Source: Petrolisthes cinctipes
Lineage: Eukaryota > Arthropoda > Malacostraca > Decapoda > Porcellanidae
Direction: 5' to 3'
Assembly: GCA_033782935.1 (NCBI GenBank)
Contig: JAWQEG010000292.1
Coordinates: 802,001-866,000, forward strand
DNA length: 64,000 nt
In this document: positions 1 to 13,500 of the stretch, in pieces
Layout: each line of letters begins with the position of its first letter
Position numbering within the stretch: position 1 is the first letter of the stretch
Notes under the pieces: generated by a model
Databases searched by the model: none
Told to the model about the DNA's origin: nothing
Seen by the model: only the letters and a program-made list of their open reading frames with translations
Program-made: the position numbers and the translations under genes

Positions 1-470
1 AAAGTCGATATGTGCATGCATCTTCAGTACCCGTTTATATCTCAAATTCAGGCTCAAAACACCCGAAAATTCAATATTTTGGGGTCCCAGAAGCAATCTG
101 TACATGCCTACTCAGTGCTAGAATATTTTCAAAATACAGGCCCAAAACATGCTGAAAATCGATATTTTAGATGCCCAAAGTCAATATGTGCATGTATCTT
201 CTGTACCCGTTTATATCTCAAATTCAGGCTCAAAACACCCGAAAATTCAATATTTTGGGGTCCCAGAAGCAATCTGTACATGCCTACTCAGTGCTAGAAT
301 ATTTTCAAAATATAGGCTAAAAACATGCTAAAAATCGATCTTTTAGGTGCCAAAAAGTCGATATCTCAAATTCAGTCCCAAAACACCCGAAAATTCGATA
401 TTTAGGCCCTAGTCCCAGAAGCGATCTGTACATGCCTACTCCGTGTTAGAGTATTTTCAAAATACATGCT

Positions 471-647
471 CAAAACATACTGAAAATCGATCTTTTAGGT
501 GCACAAAAGTCGATATGTGCATGCATCTTCAGTACCTGTTTATATCTCAAATTCTGGCTCAAAACACCCGAAAATTCAATATTTTGGGGTCCCAGAAGCA
601 ATCTGTACATGCCAACTCAGTGTTAGAGTATTTTCAAAATACAGGCC
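471..647 (+). repeat. Representative L1 satellite monomer (177 bp)
   Basis: First complete L1 monomer, phased at CAAAACATAC. The first half is 89 bp and the second 88 bp; the extra base is in the A-run before GTCGATATG. L1 has two main versions. L1a is preceded by TACATGCT and reads GGTGCACAAAAG. L1b is preceded by TACAGGCC, reads GGTGCCCAAAAG, and often carries CCCTAAACACCCG with CG instead of CA in its second half. Confidence 0.9.
628..642 (+). repeat. Conserved 15-bp dyad, form G/C (example)
   Basis: GTATTTTCAAAATAC is a perfect inverted repeat with a 1-base centre. It lies at the end of most monomers that end in ...GTGTTAGA and are followed by L1 or L2. Some copies are broken (for example AAAATTC at the third class of junction, or GTATATTCAAAATAC). 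Confidence 0.85.
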
Positions 648-823
648 CAAAACATGCTGAAAATCGATATTTTAGATGCCTATAGTCAATATGTGCATGT
701 ATCTTCTGTACCCGTTTATATCTCAAATTCAGGCTCAAAACACCCGAAAATTCAATATTTTGGTGTCCCAGAAGCAATCTGTACATGCCTACACAGTGCT
801 AGAATATTTTCAAAATATAGGCT
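648..823 (+). repeat. Representative L2 satellite monomer (176 bp = 2 x 88 bp)
   Basis: Phased at CAAAACATGC. The two halves, 648-735 and 736-823, are each exactly 88 bp and align without gaps; for the class consensus I count about 57 of 88 identical positions. The best shared blocks are CAAAACA, TATTTT, CCCA, AAT.TGT.CATG and CAGGC. L2 is the monomer most often duplicated or lost (for example 1331, 14590 and 14766 regions), changing unit length by 176 bp. Confidence 0.9.
804..818 (+). repeat. Conserved 15-bp dyad, form A/T (example)
   Basis: ATATTTTCAAAATAT, found at the end of monomers that precede S. Both end bases differ from the G/C form, yet the inverted repeat is still perfect. Mixed A/C forms (ATATTTTCAAAATAC) occur where a GCTAGA-type end is followed by L2. 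Confidence 0.85.
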
Positions 824-971
824 AAAAACATGCTAAAAATCGACATTTTAGGTGCCAAAAAATCGATATCTCAAATTCAGTCCCAAAACACCCGAAAATT
901 CGATATTTAGAGGTCCCACAAGGTATCTGTACATGCCTACTCCGTGTTAGAGTATTTTCAAAATACAGGCC
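824..971 (+). repeat. Representative S satellite monomer (148 bp)
   Basis: Phased at AAAAACATGC. The second half is a normal 88-bp half, but the first half is 60 bp. Compared with L1 it lacks 29 bp between two ATAT tetranucleotides (GTCGATATG... and ...TTTATATCTC), which removes the TGCATGCA palindrome and the GTACCCG segment. Some copies have a 4-bp insertion (GGCCCTAGTCCC instead of GGGGTCCC), for example near 412, 4620, 6127, 8989, 16700, 23735, 32738, 35237 and 36742, giving a 152-bp variant. Confidence 0.9.
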
Positions 972-3900
972 AAAAACATACTGAAAATCGATCTTTTAGG
1001 TGCCCAAAAGTCGATATGTGCATGCATCTTCAGTACCCGTTTATATCTCAAATTCAGGCTCAAAACACCCGAAAATTCAATATTTTGGGGTCCCAAAAGC
1101 AATCTGTACATGCCTACTCAGTGTTAGAGTATTTTCAAAATACAGGCCCAAAACATGCTGAAAATCGATATTTTAGATGCCCAAAGTCAATATGTGCATG
1201 TATCTTCTGTACCCGTTTATATCTCAAATTCAGGCTCAAAACACCCGAAAATTCAATATTTTGGGGTCCCAGAAGCAATCTGTACATGCCTACACAGTGT
1301 TAGAGTATTTTCAAAATACAGTCCCAAAACATGCTGAAAATCGATATTTTAGATGCCCAAAGTCAATATGTGCATGTATCTTCTGTACCCGTTTATATCT
1401 CAAATTCAGGCTCAAAACACCCGAAAATTCAATATTTTGGGGTCCCAGAAGCAATCTGTACATGCCTACACAGTGCTAGAATATTTTCAAAATATAGGCT
1501 AAAAACATGCTAAAAATCGACATTTTAGGTGCCAAAAAATCGATATCTCAAATTCAGTCCCAAAAAACCCGAAATTTCGATATTTAGAGGCCCCAGAAGG
1601 TATCTGTACATGCCTACTCCGTGTTAGAGTATTTTCAAAATACAGGCCAAAAACATACTGAAAATCGATCTTTTAGGTGCCCAAAAGTCGATATATGCAT
1701 GCATCTTCAGTACCCGTTTATATCTCAAATTCTGGCCCTAAACACCCGAAAATTCGATATTTTGGGGTCCCAGAAGCGATCTGTACATGCCTACACCGTG
1801 TTAGAGTATTTTCAAAATTCAGGCCCAAAACATGCTGAAAATCGATATTTTTGGTGCCCAAAGTCAATATGTGCATGTATCTTCTGTACCCGTTTATATC
1901 TCGAATTCAGGCTCAAAACACCCGAAAATTCAATATTTTGGGGTCCCAGAAGCAATCTGTACATGCCTACTCAGTTCTAGAATATTTTCAAAATATAGGC
2001 TAAAAACATGCTAAAAATCGATCTTTTAGGTGCCAAAAAGTCGATATCTCAAATTCAGTCCCAAAACACCCGAAAATTCGATATTTAGGGGTCCCAGAAG
2101 CGATCTGTACATGCCTACTCCGTGTTAGAGTATTTTCAAAATACATGCTCAAAACATACTGAAAATCGATCTTTTAGGTGCACAAAAGTCGATATGTGCA
2201 TGCATCTTCAGTACCTGTTTATATCTCAAATTCTGGCTCAAAACACCCGAAAATTCAATATTTTGGGGTCCCAGAAGCAATCTGTACATGCCAACTCAGT
2301 GTTAGAGTATTTTCAAAATACAGGCCAAAAACATACTGAAAATCGATCTTTTAGGTGCCCAAAAGTCGATATGTGCATGCATCTTCAGTACCCGTTTATA
2401 TCTCAAATTCAGGCTCAAAACACCCGAAAATTCAATATTTTGGGGTCCCAGAAGCAATCTGTACATGCCTACTCAGTGTTAGAGTATTTTCAAAATACAG
2501 GCCCAAAACATGCTGAAAATCGATATTTTAGATGCCCAAAGTCAATATGTGCATGTATCTTCTGTACCCGTTTATATCTCAAATTCAGGCTCAAAACACC
2601 CGAAAATTCAATATTTTGGGGTCCCAGAAGCAATCTGTACATGCCTACACAGTGTTAGAGTATTTTCAAAATACAGTCCCAAAACATGCTGAAAATCGAT
2701 ATTTTAGATGCCCAAAGTCAATATGTGCATGTATCTTCTGTACCCGTTTATATCTCAAATTCAGGCTCAAAACACCCGAAAATTCAATATTTTGGGGTCC
2801 CATAAGCAATCTGTACATGCCTACACAGTGCTAGAATATTTTCAAAATATAGGCTAAAAACATGCTAAAAATCGACATTTTAGGTGCCAAAAAATCGATA
2901 TCTCAAATTCAGTCCCAAAAAACCCGAAATTTCGATATTTAGAGGCCCCAGAAGGTATCTGTACATGCCTACTCCGTGTTAGAGTATTTTCAAAATACAG
3001 GCCAAAAACATACTGAAAATCGATCTTTTAGGTGCCCAAAAGTCGATATATGCATGCATCTTCAGTACCCGTTTATATCTCAAATTCTGGCCCTAAACAC
3101 CCGAAAATTCGATATTTTGGGGTCCCAGAAGCGATCTGTACATGCCTACACCGTGTTAGAGTATTTTCAAAATTCAGGCCCAAAACATGCTGAAAATCGA
3201 TATTTTTGGTGCCCAAAGTCAATATGTGCATGTATCTTCTGTACCCGTTTATATCTCGAATTCAGGCTCAAAACACCCGAAAATTCAATATTTTGGGGTC
3301 CCAGAAGCAATCTGTACATGCCTACTCAGTGCTAGAATATTTTCAAAATATAGGCTAAAAACATGCTAAAAATCGATCTTTTAGGTGCCAAAAAGTCGAT
3401 ATCTCAAATTCAGTCCCAAAACACCCGAAAATTCGATATTTAGGGGTCCCAGAAGCGATCTGTACATGCCTACTCCGTGTTAGAGTATTTTCAAAATACA
3501 TGCTCAAAACATACTGAAAATCGATCTTTTAGGTGCACAAAAGTCGATATGTGCATGCATCTTCAGTACCTGTTTATATCTCAAATTCTGGCTCAAAACA
3601 CCCGAAAATTCAATATTTTGGGGTCCCAGAAGCAATCTGTACATGCCAACTCAGTGTTAGAGTATTTTCAAAATACAGGCCCAAAACATGCTGAAAATCG
3701 ATATTTTAGATGCCTATAGTCAATATGTGCATGTATCTTCTGTACCCGTTTATATCTCAAATTCAGGCTCAAAACACCCGAAAATTCAATATTTTGGGGT
3801 CCCAGAAGCAATCTGTACATGCCTACACCGTGTTAGAGTATTTTCAAAATTCAGGCCCAAAACATGCTGAAAATCGATATTTTTGGTGCCCAAAGTCAAT

Positions 3901-4225
3901 ATGTGCATGTATCTTCTGTACCCGTTTATATCTCGAATTCAGGCTCAAAACACCCGAAAATTCAATATTTTGGGGTCCCAGAAGCAATCTGTACATGCCT
4001 ACTCAGTGCTAGAATATTTTCAAAATATAGGCTAAAAACATGCTAAAAATCGATCTTTTAGGTGCCAAAAAGTCGATATCTCAAATTCAGTCCCAAAACA
4101 CCCGAAAATTCGATATTTAGGGATCCCAGAAGCGATCTGTACATGCCTACTCCGTTTTAGAGTATATTCAAAATACATGCTCAAAACATACTGAAAATCG
4201 ATCCTTTAGGTGCACAAAAGTCGAT

Positions 4226-5732
4226 ATGTGCATGCATCTTCAGTACCCGTTTATATCTCAAATTCAGGCTCAAAACACCCGAAAATTCAATATTTTGGGG
4301 TCCCAGAAGCAATCTGTACATGCCTACTCAGTGCTAGAATATTTTCAAAATACAGGCCCAAAACATGCTGAAAATCGATATTTTAGATGCCCAAAGTCAA
4401 TATGTGCATGTATCTTCTGTACCCGTTTATATCTCAAATTCAGGCTCAAAACACCCGAAAATTCAATATTTTGGGGTCCCAGAAGCAATCTGTACATGCC
4501 TACTCAGTGCTAGAATATTTTCAAAATATAGGCTAAAAACATGCTAAAAATCGATCTTTTAGGTGCCAAAAAGTCGATATCTCAAATTCAGTCCCAAAAC
4601 ACCCGAAAATTCGATATTTAGGCCCTAGTCCCAGAAGCGATCTGTACATGCCTATTCCGTGTTAGAGTATTTTCAAAATACATGCTCAAAACATACTGAA
4701 AATCGATCTTTTAGGTGCACAAAAGTCGATATGTGCATGCATCTTCTGTACCCGTTTATATCTCGAATTCAGGCTCAAAACACCCGAAAATTCAATATTT
4801 TGGGGTCCCAGAAGCAATCTGTACATGCCTACTCAGTGCTAGAATATTTTCAAAATATAGGCTAAAAACATGCTAAAAATCGATCTTTTAGGTGCCAAAA
4901 AGTCGATATCTCAAATTCAGTCCCAAAACACCCGAAAATTCGATATTTAGGGGTCCCAGAAGCGATCTGTACATGCCTACTCCGTGTTAGAGTATTTTCA
5001 AAATACATGCTCAAAACATACTGAAAATCGATCTTTTAGGTGCACAAAAGTCGATATGTGCATGCATCTTCAGTACCTGTTTATATCTCAAATTCTGGCT
5101 CAAAACACCCGAAAATTCAATATTTTGGGGTCCCAGAAGCAATCTGTACATGCCAACTCAGTGTTAGAGTATTTTCAAAATACAGGCCCAAAACATGCTG
5201 AAAATCGATATTTTAGATGCCTATAGTCAATATGTGCATGTATCTTCTGTACCCGTTTATATCTCAAATTCAGGCTCAAAACACCCGAAAATTCAATATT
5301 TTGGGGTCCCAGAAGCAATCTGTACATGCCTACACCGTGTTAGAGTATTTTCAAAATTCAGGCCCAAAACATGCTGAAAATCGATATTTTTGGTGCCCAA
5401 AGTCAATATGTGCATGTATCTTCTGTACCCGTTTATATCTCGAATTCAGGCTCAAAACACCCGAAAATTCAATATTTTGGGGTCCCAGAAGCAATCTGTA
5501 CATGCCTACTCAGTGCTAGAATATTTTCAAAATATAGGCTAAAAACATGCTAAAAATCGATCTTTTAGGTGCCAAAAAGTCGATATCTCAAATTCAGTCC
5601 CAAAACACCCGAAAATTCGATATTTAGGGATCCCAGAAGCGATCTGTACATGCCTACTCCGTTTTAGAGTATATTCAAAATACATGCTCAAAACATACTG
5701 AAAATCGATCCTTTAGGTGCACAAAAGTCGAT
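4226..5732 (+). repeat. 1507-bp higher-order unit
   Basis: Landmarks at 4226, 4365, 4984 and 5217 can be compared with the next unit starting at 5733: 4226 to 5733 is 1507 bp, which equals 501+501+505 (nine monomers, one S with the 4-bp insertion). The same spacing separates 35275 and 36782. The start phase is arbitrary. Confidence 0.7.
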
Positions 5733-8593
5733 ATGTGCATGCATCTTCAGTACCCGTTTATATCTCAAATTCAGGCTCAAAACACCCGAAAATTCAATAT
5801 TTTGGGGTCCCAGAAGCAATCTGTACATGCCTACTCAGTGCTAGAATATTTTCAAAATACAGGCCCAAAACATGCTGAAAATCGATATTTTAGATGCCCA
5901 AAGTCAATATGTGCATGTATCTTCTGTACCCGTTTATATCTCAAATTCAGGCTCAAAACACCCGAAAATTCAATATTTTGGGGTCCCAGAAGCAATCTGT
6001 ACATGCCTACTCAGTGCTAGAATATTTTCAAAATATAGGCTAAAAACATGCTAAAAATCGATCTTTTAGGTGCCAAAAAGTCGATATCTCAAATTCAGTC
6101 CCAAAACACCCGAAAATTCGATATTTAGGCCCTAGTCCCAGAAGCGATCTGTACATGCCTATTCCGTGTTAGAGTATTTTCAAAATACATGCTCAAAACA
6201 TACTGAAAATCGATCTTTTAGGTGCACAAAAGTCGATATGTGCATGCATCTTCAGTACCTGTTTATATCTCAAATTCTGGCTCAAAACACCCGAAAATTC
6301 AATATTTTGGGGTCCCAGAAGCAATCTGTACATGCCAACTCAGTGTTAGAGTATTTTCAAAATACAGGCCCAAAACATGCTGAAAATCGATATTTTAGAT
6401 GCCTATAGTCAATATGTGCATGTATCTTCTGTACCCGTTTATATCTCAAATTCAGGCTCAAAACACCCGAAAATTCAATATTTTGGTGTCCCAGAAGCAA
6501 TCTGTACATGCCTACACAGTGCTAGAATATTTTCAAAATATAGGCTAAAAACATGCTAAAAATCGACATTTTAGGTGCCAAAAAATCGATATCTCAAATT
6601 CAGTCCCAAAACACCCGAAAATTCGATATTTAGAGGTCCCACAAGGTATCTGTACATGCCTACTCCGTGTTAGAGTATTTTCAAAATACAGGCCAAAAAC
6701 ATACTGAAAATCGATCTTTTAGGTGCCCAAAAGTCGATATGTGCATGCATCTTCAGTACCCGTTTATATCTCAAATTCAGGCTCAAAACACCCGAAAATT
6801 CAATATTTTGGGGTCCCAGAAGCAATCTGTACATGCCTACTCAGTGTTAGAGTATTTTCAAAATACAGGCCCAAAACATGCTGAAAATCGATATTTTAGA
6901 TGCCCAAAGTCAATATGTGCATGTATCTTCTGTACCCGTTTATATCTCAAATTCAGGCTCAAAACACCCGAAAATTCAATATTTTGGGGTCCCAGAAGCA
7001 ATCTGTACATGCCTACACAGTGTTAGAGTATTTTCAAAATACAGTCCCAAAACATGCTGAAAATCGATATTTTAGATGCCCAAAGTCAATATGTGCATGT
7101 ATCTTCTGTACCCGTTTATATCTCAAATTCAGGCTCAAAACACCCGAAAATTCAATATTTTGGGGTCCCATAAGCAATCTGTACATGCCTACACAGTGCT
7201 AGAATATTTTCAAAATATAGGCTAAAAACATGCTAAAAATCGACATTTTAGGTGCCAAAAAATCGATATCTCAAATTCAGTCCCAAAAAACCCGAAATTT
7301 CGATATTTAGAGGCCCCAGAAGGTATCTGTACATGCCTACTCCGTGTTAGAGTATTTTCAAAATACAGGCCAAAAACATACTGAAAATCGATCTTTTAGG
7401 TGCCCAAAAGTCGATATATGCATGCATCTTCAGTACCCGTTTATATCTCAAATTCTGGCCCTAAACACCCGAAAATTCGATATTTTGGGGTCCCAGAAGC
7501 GATCTGTACATGCCTACACCGTGTTAGAGTATTTTCAAAATTCAGGCCCAAAACATGCTGAAAATCGATATTTTTGGTGCCCAAAGTCAATATGTGCATG
7601 TATCTTCTGTACCCGTTTATATCTCGAATTCAGGCTCAAAACACCCGAAAATTCAATATTTTGGGGTCCCAGAAGCAATCTGTACATGCCTACTCAGTGC
7701 TAGAATATTTTCAAAATATAGGCTAAAAACATGCTAAAAATCGATCTTTTAGGTGCCAAAAAGTCGATATCTCAAATTCAGTCCCAAAACACCCGAAAAT
7801 TCGATATTTAGGGGTCCCAGAAGCGATCTGTACATGCCTACTCCGTGTTAGAGTATTTTCAAAATACATGCTCAAAACATACTGAAAATCGATCTTTTAG
7901 GTGCACAAAAGTCGATATGTGCATGCATCTTCAGTACCTGTTTATATCTCAAATTCTGGCTCAAAACACCCGAAAATTCAATATTTTGGGGTCCCAGAAG
8001 CAATCTGTACATGCCAACTCAGTGTTAGAGTATTTTCAAAATACAGGCCCAAAACATGCTGAAAATCGATATTTTAGATGCCTATAGTCAATATGTGCAT
8101 GTATCTTCTGTACCCGTTTATATCTCAAATTCAGGCTCAAAACACCCGAAAATTCAATATTTTGGGGTCCCAGAAGCAATCTGTACATGCCTACACCGTG
8201 TTAGAGTATTTTCAAAATTCAGGCCCAAAACATGCTGAAAATCGATATTTTTGGTGCCCAAAGTCAATATGTGCATGTATCTTCTGTACCCGTTTATATC
8301 TCGAATTCAGGCTCAAAACACCCGAAAATTCAATATTTTGGGGTCCCAGAAGCAATCTGTACATGCCTACTCAGTGCTAGAATATTTTCAAAATATAGGC
8401 TAAAAACATGCTAAAAATCGATCTTTTAGGTGCCAAAAAGTCGATATCTCAAATTCAGTCCCAAAACACCCGAAAATTCGATATTTAGGGATCCCAGAAG
8501 CGATCTGTACATGCCTACTCCGTTTTAGAGTATATTCAAAATACATGCTCAAAACATACTGAAAATCGATCCTTTAGGTGCACAAAAGTCGAT
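5733..8593 (+). repeat. 2861-bp higher-order unit, copy 1
   Basis: Landmarks at 5733, 6166, 6667 and 7344 reappear at 8594, 9027, 9528 and 10205, always +2861 bp and with the same variant combination. That includes the GGTGTCCCAG variant near 6486/9347 and CCCATAAGC near 7168/10029. Much of the same string also occurs at 443-3700 with small phase changes. Confidence 0.8.
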
Positions 8594-10579
8594 ATGTGCA
8601 TGCATCTTCAGTACCCGTTTATATCTCAAATTCAGGCTCAAAACACCCGAAAATTCAATATTTTGGGGTCCCAGAAGCAATCTGTACATGCCTACTCAGT
8701 GCTAGAATATTTTCAAAATACAGGCCCAAAACATGCTGAAAATCGATATTTTAGATGCCCAAAGTCAATATGTGCATGTATCTTCTGTACCCGTTTATAT
8801 CTCAAATTCAGGCTCAAAACACCCGAAAATTCAATATTTTGGGGTCCCAGAAGCAATCTGTACATGCCTACTCAGTGCTAGAATATTTTCAAAATATAGG
8901 CTAAAAACATGCTAAAAATCGATCTTTTAGGTGCCAAAAAGTCGATATCTCAAATTCAGTCCCAAAACACCCGAAAATTCGATATTTAGGCCCTAGTCCC
9001 AGAAGCGATCTGTACATGCCTATTCCGTGTTAGAGTATTTTCAAAATACATGCTCAAAACATACTGAAAATCGATCTTTTAGGTGCACAAAAGTCGATAT
9101 GTGCATGCATCTTCAGTACCTGTTTATATCTCAAATTCTGGCTCAAAACACCCGAAAATTCAATATTTTGGGGTCCCAGAAGCAATCTGTACATGCCAAC
9201 TCAGTGTTAGAGTATTTTCAAAATACAGGCCCAAAACATGCTGAAAATCGATATTTTAGATGCCTATAGTCAATATGTGCATGTATCTTCTGTACCCGTT
9301 TATATCTCAAATTCAGGCTCAAAACACCCGAAAATTCAATATTTTGGTGTCCCAGAAGCAATCTGTACATGCCTACACAGTGCTAGAATATTTTCAAAAT
9401 ATAGGCTAAAAACATGCTAAAAATCGACATTTTAGGTGCCAAAAAATCGATATCTCAAATTCAGTCCCAAAACACCCGAAAATTCGATATTTAGAGGTCC
9501 CACAAGGTATCTGTACATGCCTACTCCGTGTTAGAGTATTTTCAAAATACAGGCCAAAAACATACTGAAAATCGATCTTTTAGGTGCCCAAAAGTCGATA
9601 TGTGCATGCATCTTCAGTACCCGTTTATATCTCAAATTCAGGCTCAAAACACCCTAAAATTCAATATTTTGGGGTCCCAGAAGCAATCTGTACATGCCTA
9701 CTCAGTGTTAGAGTATTTTCAAAATACAGGCCCAAAACATGCTGAAAATCGATATTTTAGATGCCCAAAGTCAATATGTGCATGTATCTTCTGTACCCGT
9801 TTATATCTCAAATTCAGGCTCAAAACACCTGAAAATTCAATATTTTGGGGTCCCAGAAGCAATCTGTACATGCCTACACAGTGTTAGAGTATTTTCAAAA
9901 TACAGTCCCAAAACATGCTGAAAATCGATATTTTAGATGCCCAAAGTCAATATGTGCATGTATCTTCTGTACCCGTTTATATCTCAAATTCAGGCTCAAA
10001 ACACCCGAAAATTCAATATTTTGGGGTCCCATAAGCAATCTGTACATGCCTACACAGTGCTAGAATATTTTCAAAATATAGGCTAAAAACATGCTAAAAA
10101 TCGACATTTTAGGTGCCAAAAAATCGATATCTCAAATTCAGTCCCAAAAAACCCGAAATTTCGATATTTAGAGGCCCCAGAAGGTATCTGTACATGCCTA
10201 CTCCGTGTTAGAGTATTTTCAAAATACAGGCCAAAAACATACTGAAAATCGATCTTTTAGGTGCCCAAAAGTCGATATGTGCATGCATCTTCAGTACCCG
10301 TTTATATCTCAAATTCTGGCCCTAAACACCCGAAAATTCGATATTTTGGGGTCCCAGAAGCGATCTGTACATGCCTACACCGTGTTAGAGTATTTTCAAA
10401 ATTCAGGCCCAAAACATGCTGAAAATCGATATTTTTGGTGCCCAAAGTCAATATGTGCATGTATCTTCTGTACCCGTTTATATCTCGAATTCAGGCTCAA
10501 AACACCCGAAAATTCAATATTTTGGGGTCCCAGAAGCAATCTGTACATGCCTACTCAGTGCTAGAATATTTTCAAAATA
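8594..10579 (+). repeat. 2861-bp higher-order unit, copy 2 (partial)
   Basis: Matches 5733-7718 at +2861 bp. The match ends near 10579, where an L2 monomer replaces the S monomer found at the equivalent place in copy 1. The sequence continues into the 7035-bp repeat. The breakpoint lies at a monomer boundary, as expected for unequal exchange. Confidence 0.7.
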
Positions 10580-13500
10580 CAGGCCCAAAACATGCTGAAA
10601 ATCGATATTTTAGATGCCCAAAGTCAATATGTGCATGTATCTTCTGTACCCGTTTATATCTCAAATTCAGGCTCAAAACACCCGAAAATTCAATATTTTG
10701 GGGTCCCAGAAGCAATCTGTACATGCCTACTCAGTGCTAGAATATTTTCAAAATATAGGCTAAAAACATGCTAAAAATCGATCTTTTAGGTGCCAAAAAG
10801 TCGATATCTCAAATTCAGTCCCAAAACACCCGAAAATTCGATATTTAGGGGTCCCAGAAGCGATCTGTACATGCCTACTCCGTGTTAGAGTATTTTCAAA
10901 ATACATGCTCAAAACATACTGAAAATCGATCTTTTAGGTGCACAAAAGTCGATATGTGCATGCATCTTCAGTACCTGTTTATATCTCAAATTCAGGCTCA
11001 AAACACCCGAAAATTCAATATTTTGGGGTCCCAGAAGCAATCTGTACATACCTACTTAGTGCTAGATTATTTTCAAAATATAGGCTAAAAACATGCTAAA
11101 AATCGACATTTTAGGTGCCAAAAAATCGATATCTCAAATTCAGTCCCAAAACACCCGAAAATTCGATATTTAGAGGTCCCAGAAAGTATCTGTACATGCC
11201 TACTCCGTGTTAGAGTATTTTCAAAATACAGGCCAAAAACATACTGAAAATCGATCTTTTAGGTGCCCAAAAGTCGATATGTGCATGCATCTTCTGTACC
11301 CGTTTATATCTCAAATTCTGGCCCTAAACACCCGAAAATTCGATATTTTGGGGTCCCAGAAGCGATCTGTACATGCCTACTCCGTGTTAGAGTATTTTCA
11401 AAATACAGGCCCAAAACATGCTGAAAATCGATATTTTTGGTGCCCAAAGTCAATATGTGCATGTATCTTCTGTACCCGTTTATATCTCAAATTCAGGCTC
11501 AAAACACCCGAAAATTCAATATTTTGGGGTCCCAGAAGCAATCTGTACATGCCTACTCAGTGCTAGAATATTTTCAAAATATAGGCTAAAAACATGCTAA
11601 AAATCGACCTTTTAGGTGCCAAAAAATCGATATCTCAAATTCAGTCCAAAAACACCCGAAAATTCGATATTTAGAGGTCCCAGAAGGTATCTGTACATGC
11701 CTACTCCGTGTTAGAGTATTTTCAAAATACAGGCCAAAAACATACTGAAAATCGATCTTTTAGGTGCCCAAAAGTCGATATGTGCATGCATCTTCTGTAC
11801 CCGTTTATATCTCAAATTCTGGCCCTAAACACCCGAAAATTCGATATTTTGGGGTCCCAGAAGCGATCTGTACATGCCTACTCCGTGTTAGAGTATTTTC
11901 AAAATTCAGGCCCAAAACATGCTGAAAATCGATATTTTTGGTGCCCAAAGTCAATATGTGCATGTATCTTCTGTACCCGTTTATATCTCGAATTCAGGCT
12001 CAAAACCCCCGAAAATTCATTATTTTGGGGTCCCAGAAGCAATCTGTACATGCCTACTCAGTGCTAGAATATTTTCAAAATATAGGCTAAAAACATGCTA
12101 AAAATCGATCTTTTAGGTGCCAAAAAGTCGATATCTCAAATTCAGTCCCAAAACACCCGAAAATTCGATATTTAGGGGTCCCAGAAGCGATCTGTACATG
12201 CCTACTCCGTTTTAGAGTATTTTCAAAATACATGCTCAAAACATACTGAAAATCGATCTTTTAGGTGCACAAAAGTAGAGATGTGCATGCATCTTCAGTA
12301 CCCGTTTATATCTCAAATTCTGGCTCAAAACACCCGAAAATTCAATATTTTGGGGTCCCAGAAGCAATCTGTACATGCCTACTCAGTGCTAGAATATTTT
12401 CAAAATATAGGATAAAAACATGCTGAAAATCGATATTTTAGATGCCCTAAGTCAATATGTGCATGAATCTTCTGTACCCGTTTATATCTCAAATTCAGGC
12501 TCAAAACACCCGAAAATTCAATATTTTGGGGTCCCAGAAGCAATCTGTACATGCCTACTCAGTGCTAGAATATTTTCAAAATATAGGCTAAAAACATGCT
12601 AAAAATCGATCTTTTAGGTGCCAAAAATTCGATATCTTAAATTCAGTCCCAAAACACCCGAAAATTCGATATTTAGAGGTCCCAGAAGGTATCTGTACAT
12701 GCCTACACTGTGTTAGAGTATTTTCAAAATACAGGCCAAAAACATACTGAAAATCGATCTTTTAGGTGCCCAAAAGTCGATATGTGCATGCATCTTCTGT
12801 ACCCGTTTATATCTCAAATTCTGGCCCTAAACACCCGAAAATTCGATATTTTGGGGTCCCAGAAGCGATCTGTACATGCCTACTCCGTTTTAGAGTATTT
12901 TCAAAATACAGGCCAAAAACATGCTGAAAATCGATATTTTTGTTGCCCAAAGTCAATATGTGCATGAATCTTCTGTACCCGTTTATATCTCAAATTCAGG
13001 CTCAAAACACCCGAAAATTCAATATTTTGGGGTCCCAGAAGCAATCTGTACAGTGCTAGAATATTTTCAAAATATAGGCTAAAAGCATGCTAAAAATCGA
13101 TCTTTTAGGTGCCAAAAAGTCGATATCTCAAATTCAGTCCCAAAACACCCGAAAATTCGATATTTAGGGGTCCCAGAAGCGATCTGTACATGCCTACTCC
13201 GTGTTAGAGTATTTTCAAAATACATGCTCAAAACATACTGAAAATCGATCTTTTAGGTGCACAAAAGTCGATATGTGCATGCATCTTCAGTACCCGTTTA
13301 TATCTCAAATTCAGGCTCAAAACACCCGAAAATTCAATATTTTGGGGTACCAGAAGCAATCTGTACATGCCTACTCAGTGCTAGAATATTTTCAAAATAC
13401 AGGCCCAAAACATGCTGAAAATCGATATTTTAGATGCCCAAAGTCAATATGTGCATGTATCTTCTGTACCCGTTTATATCTCAAATTCAGGCTCAAAACA

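Noticed and set aside
648..823. CENP-B box in the monomer
   Set aside because: CCCGAAAATTCG looked suggestive, but the spacing of CGGG and TTCG required by the 17-bp box is not met on either strand.
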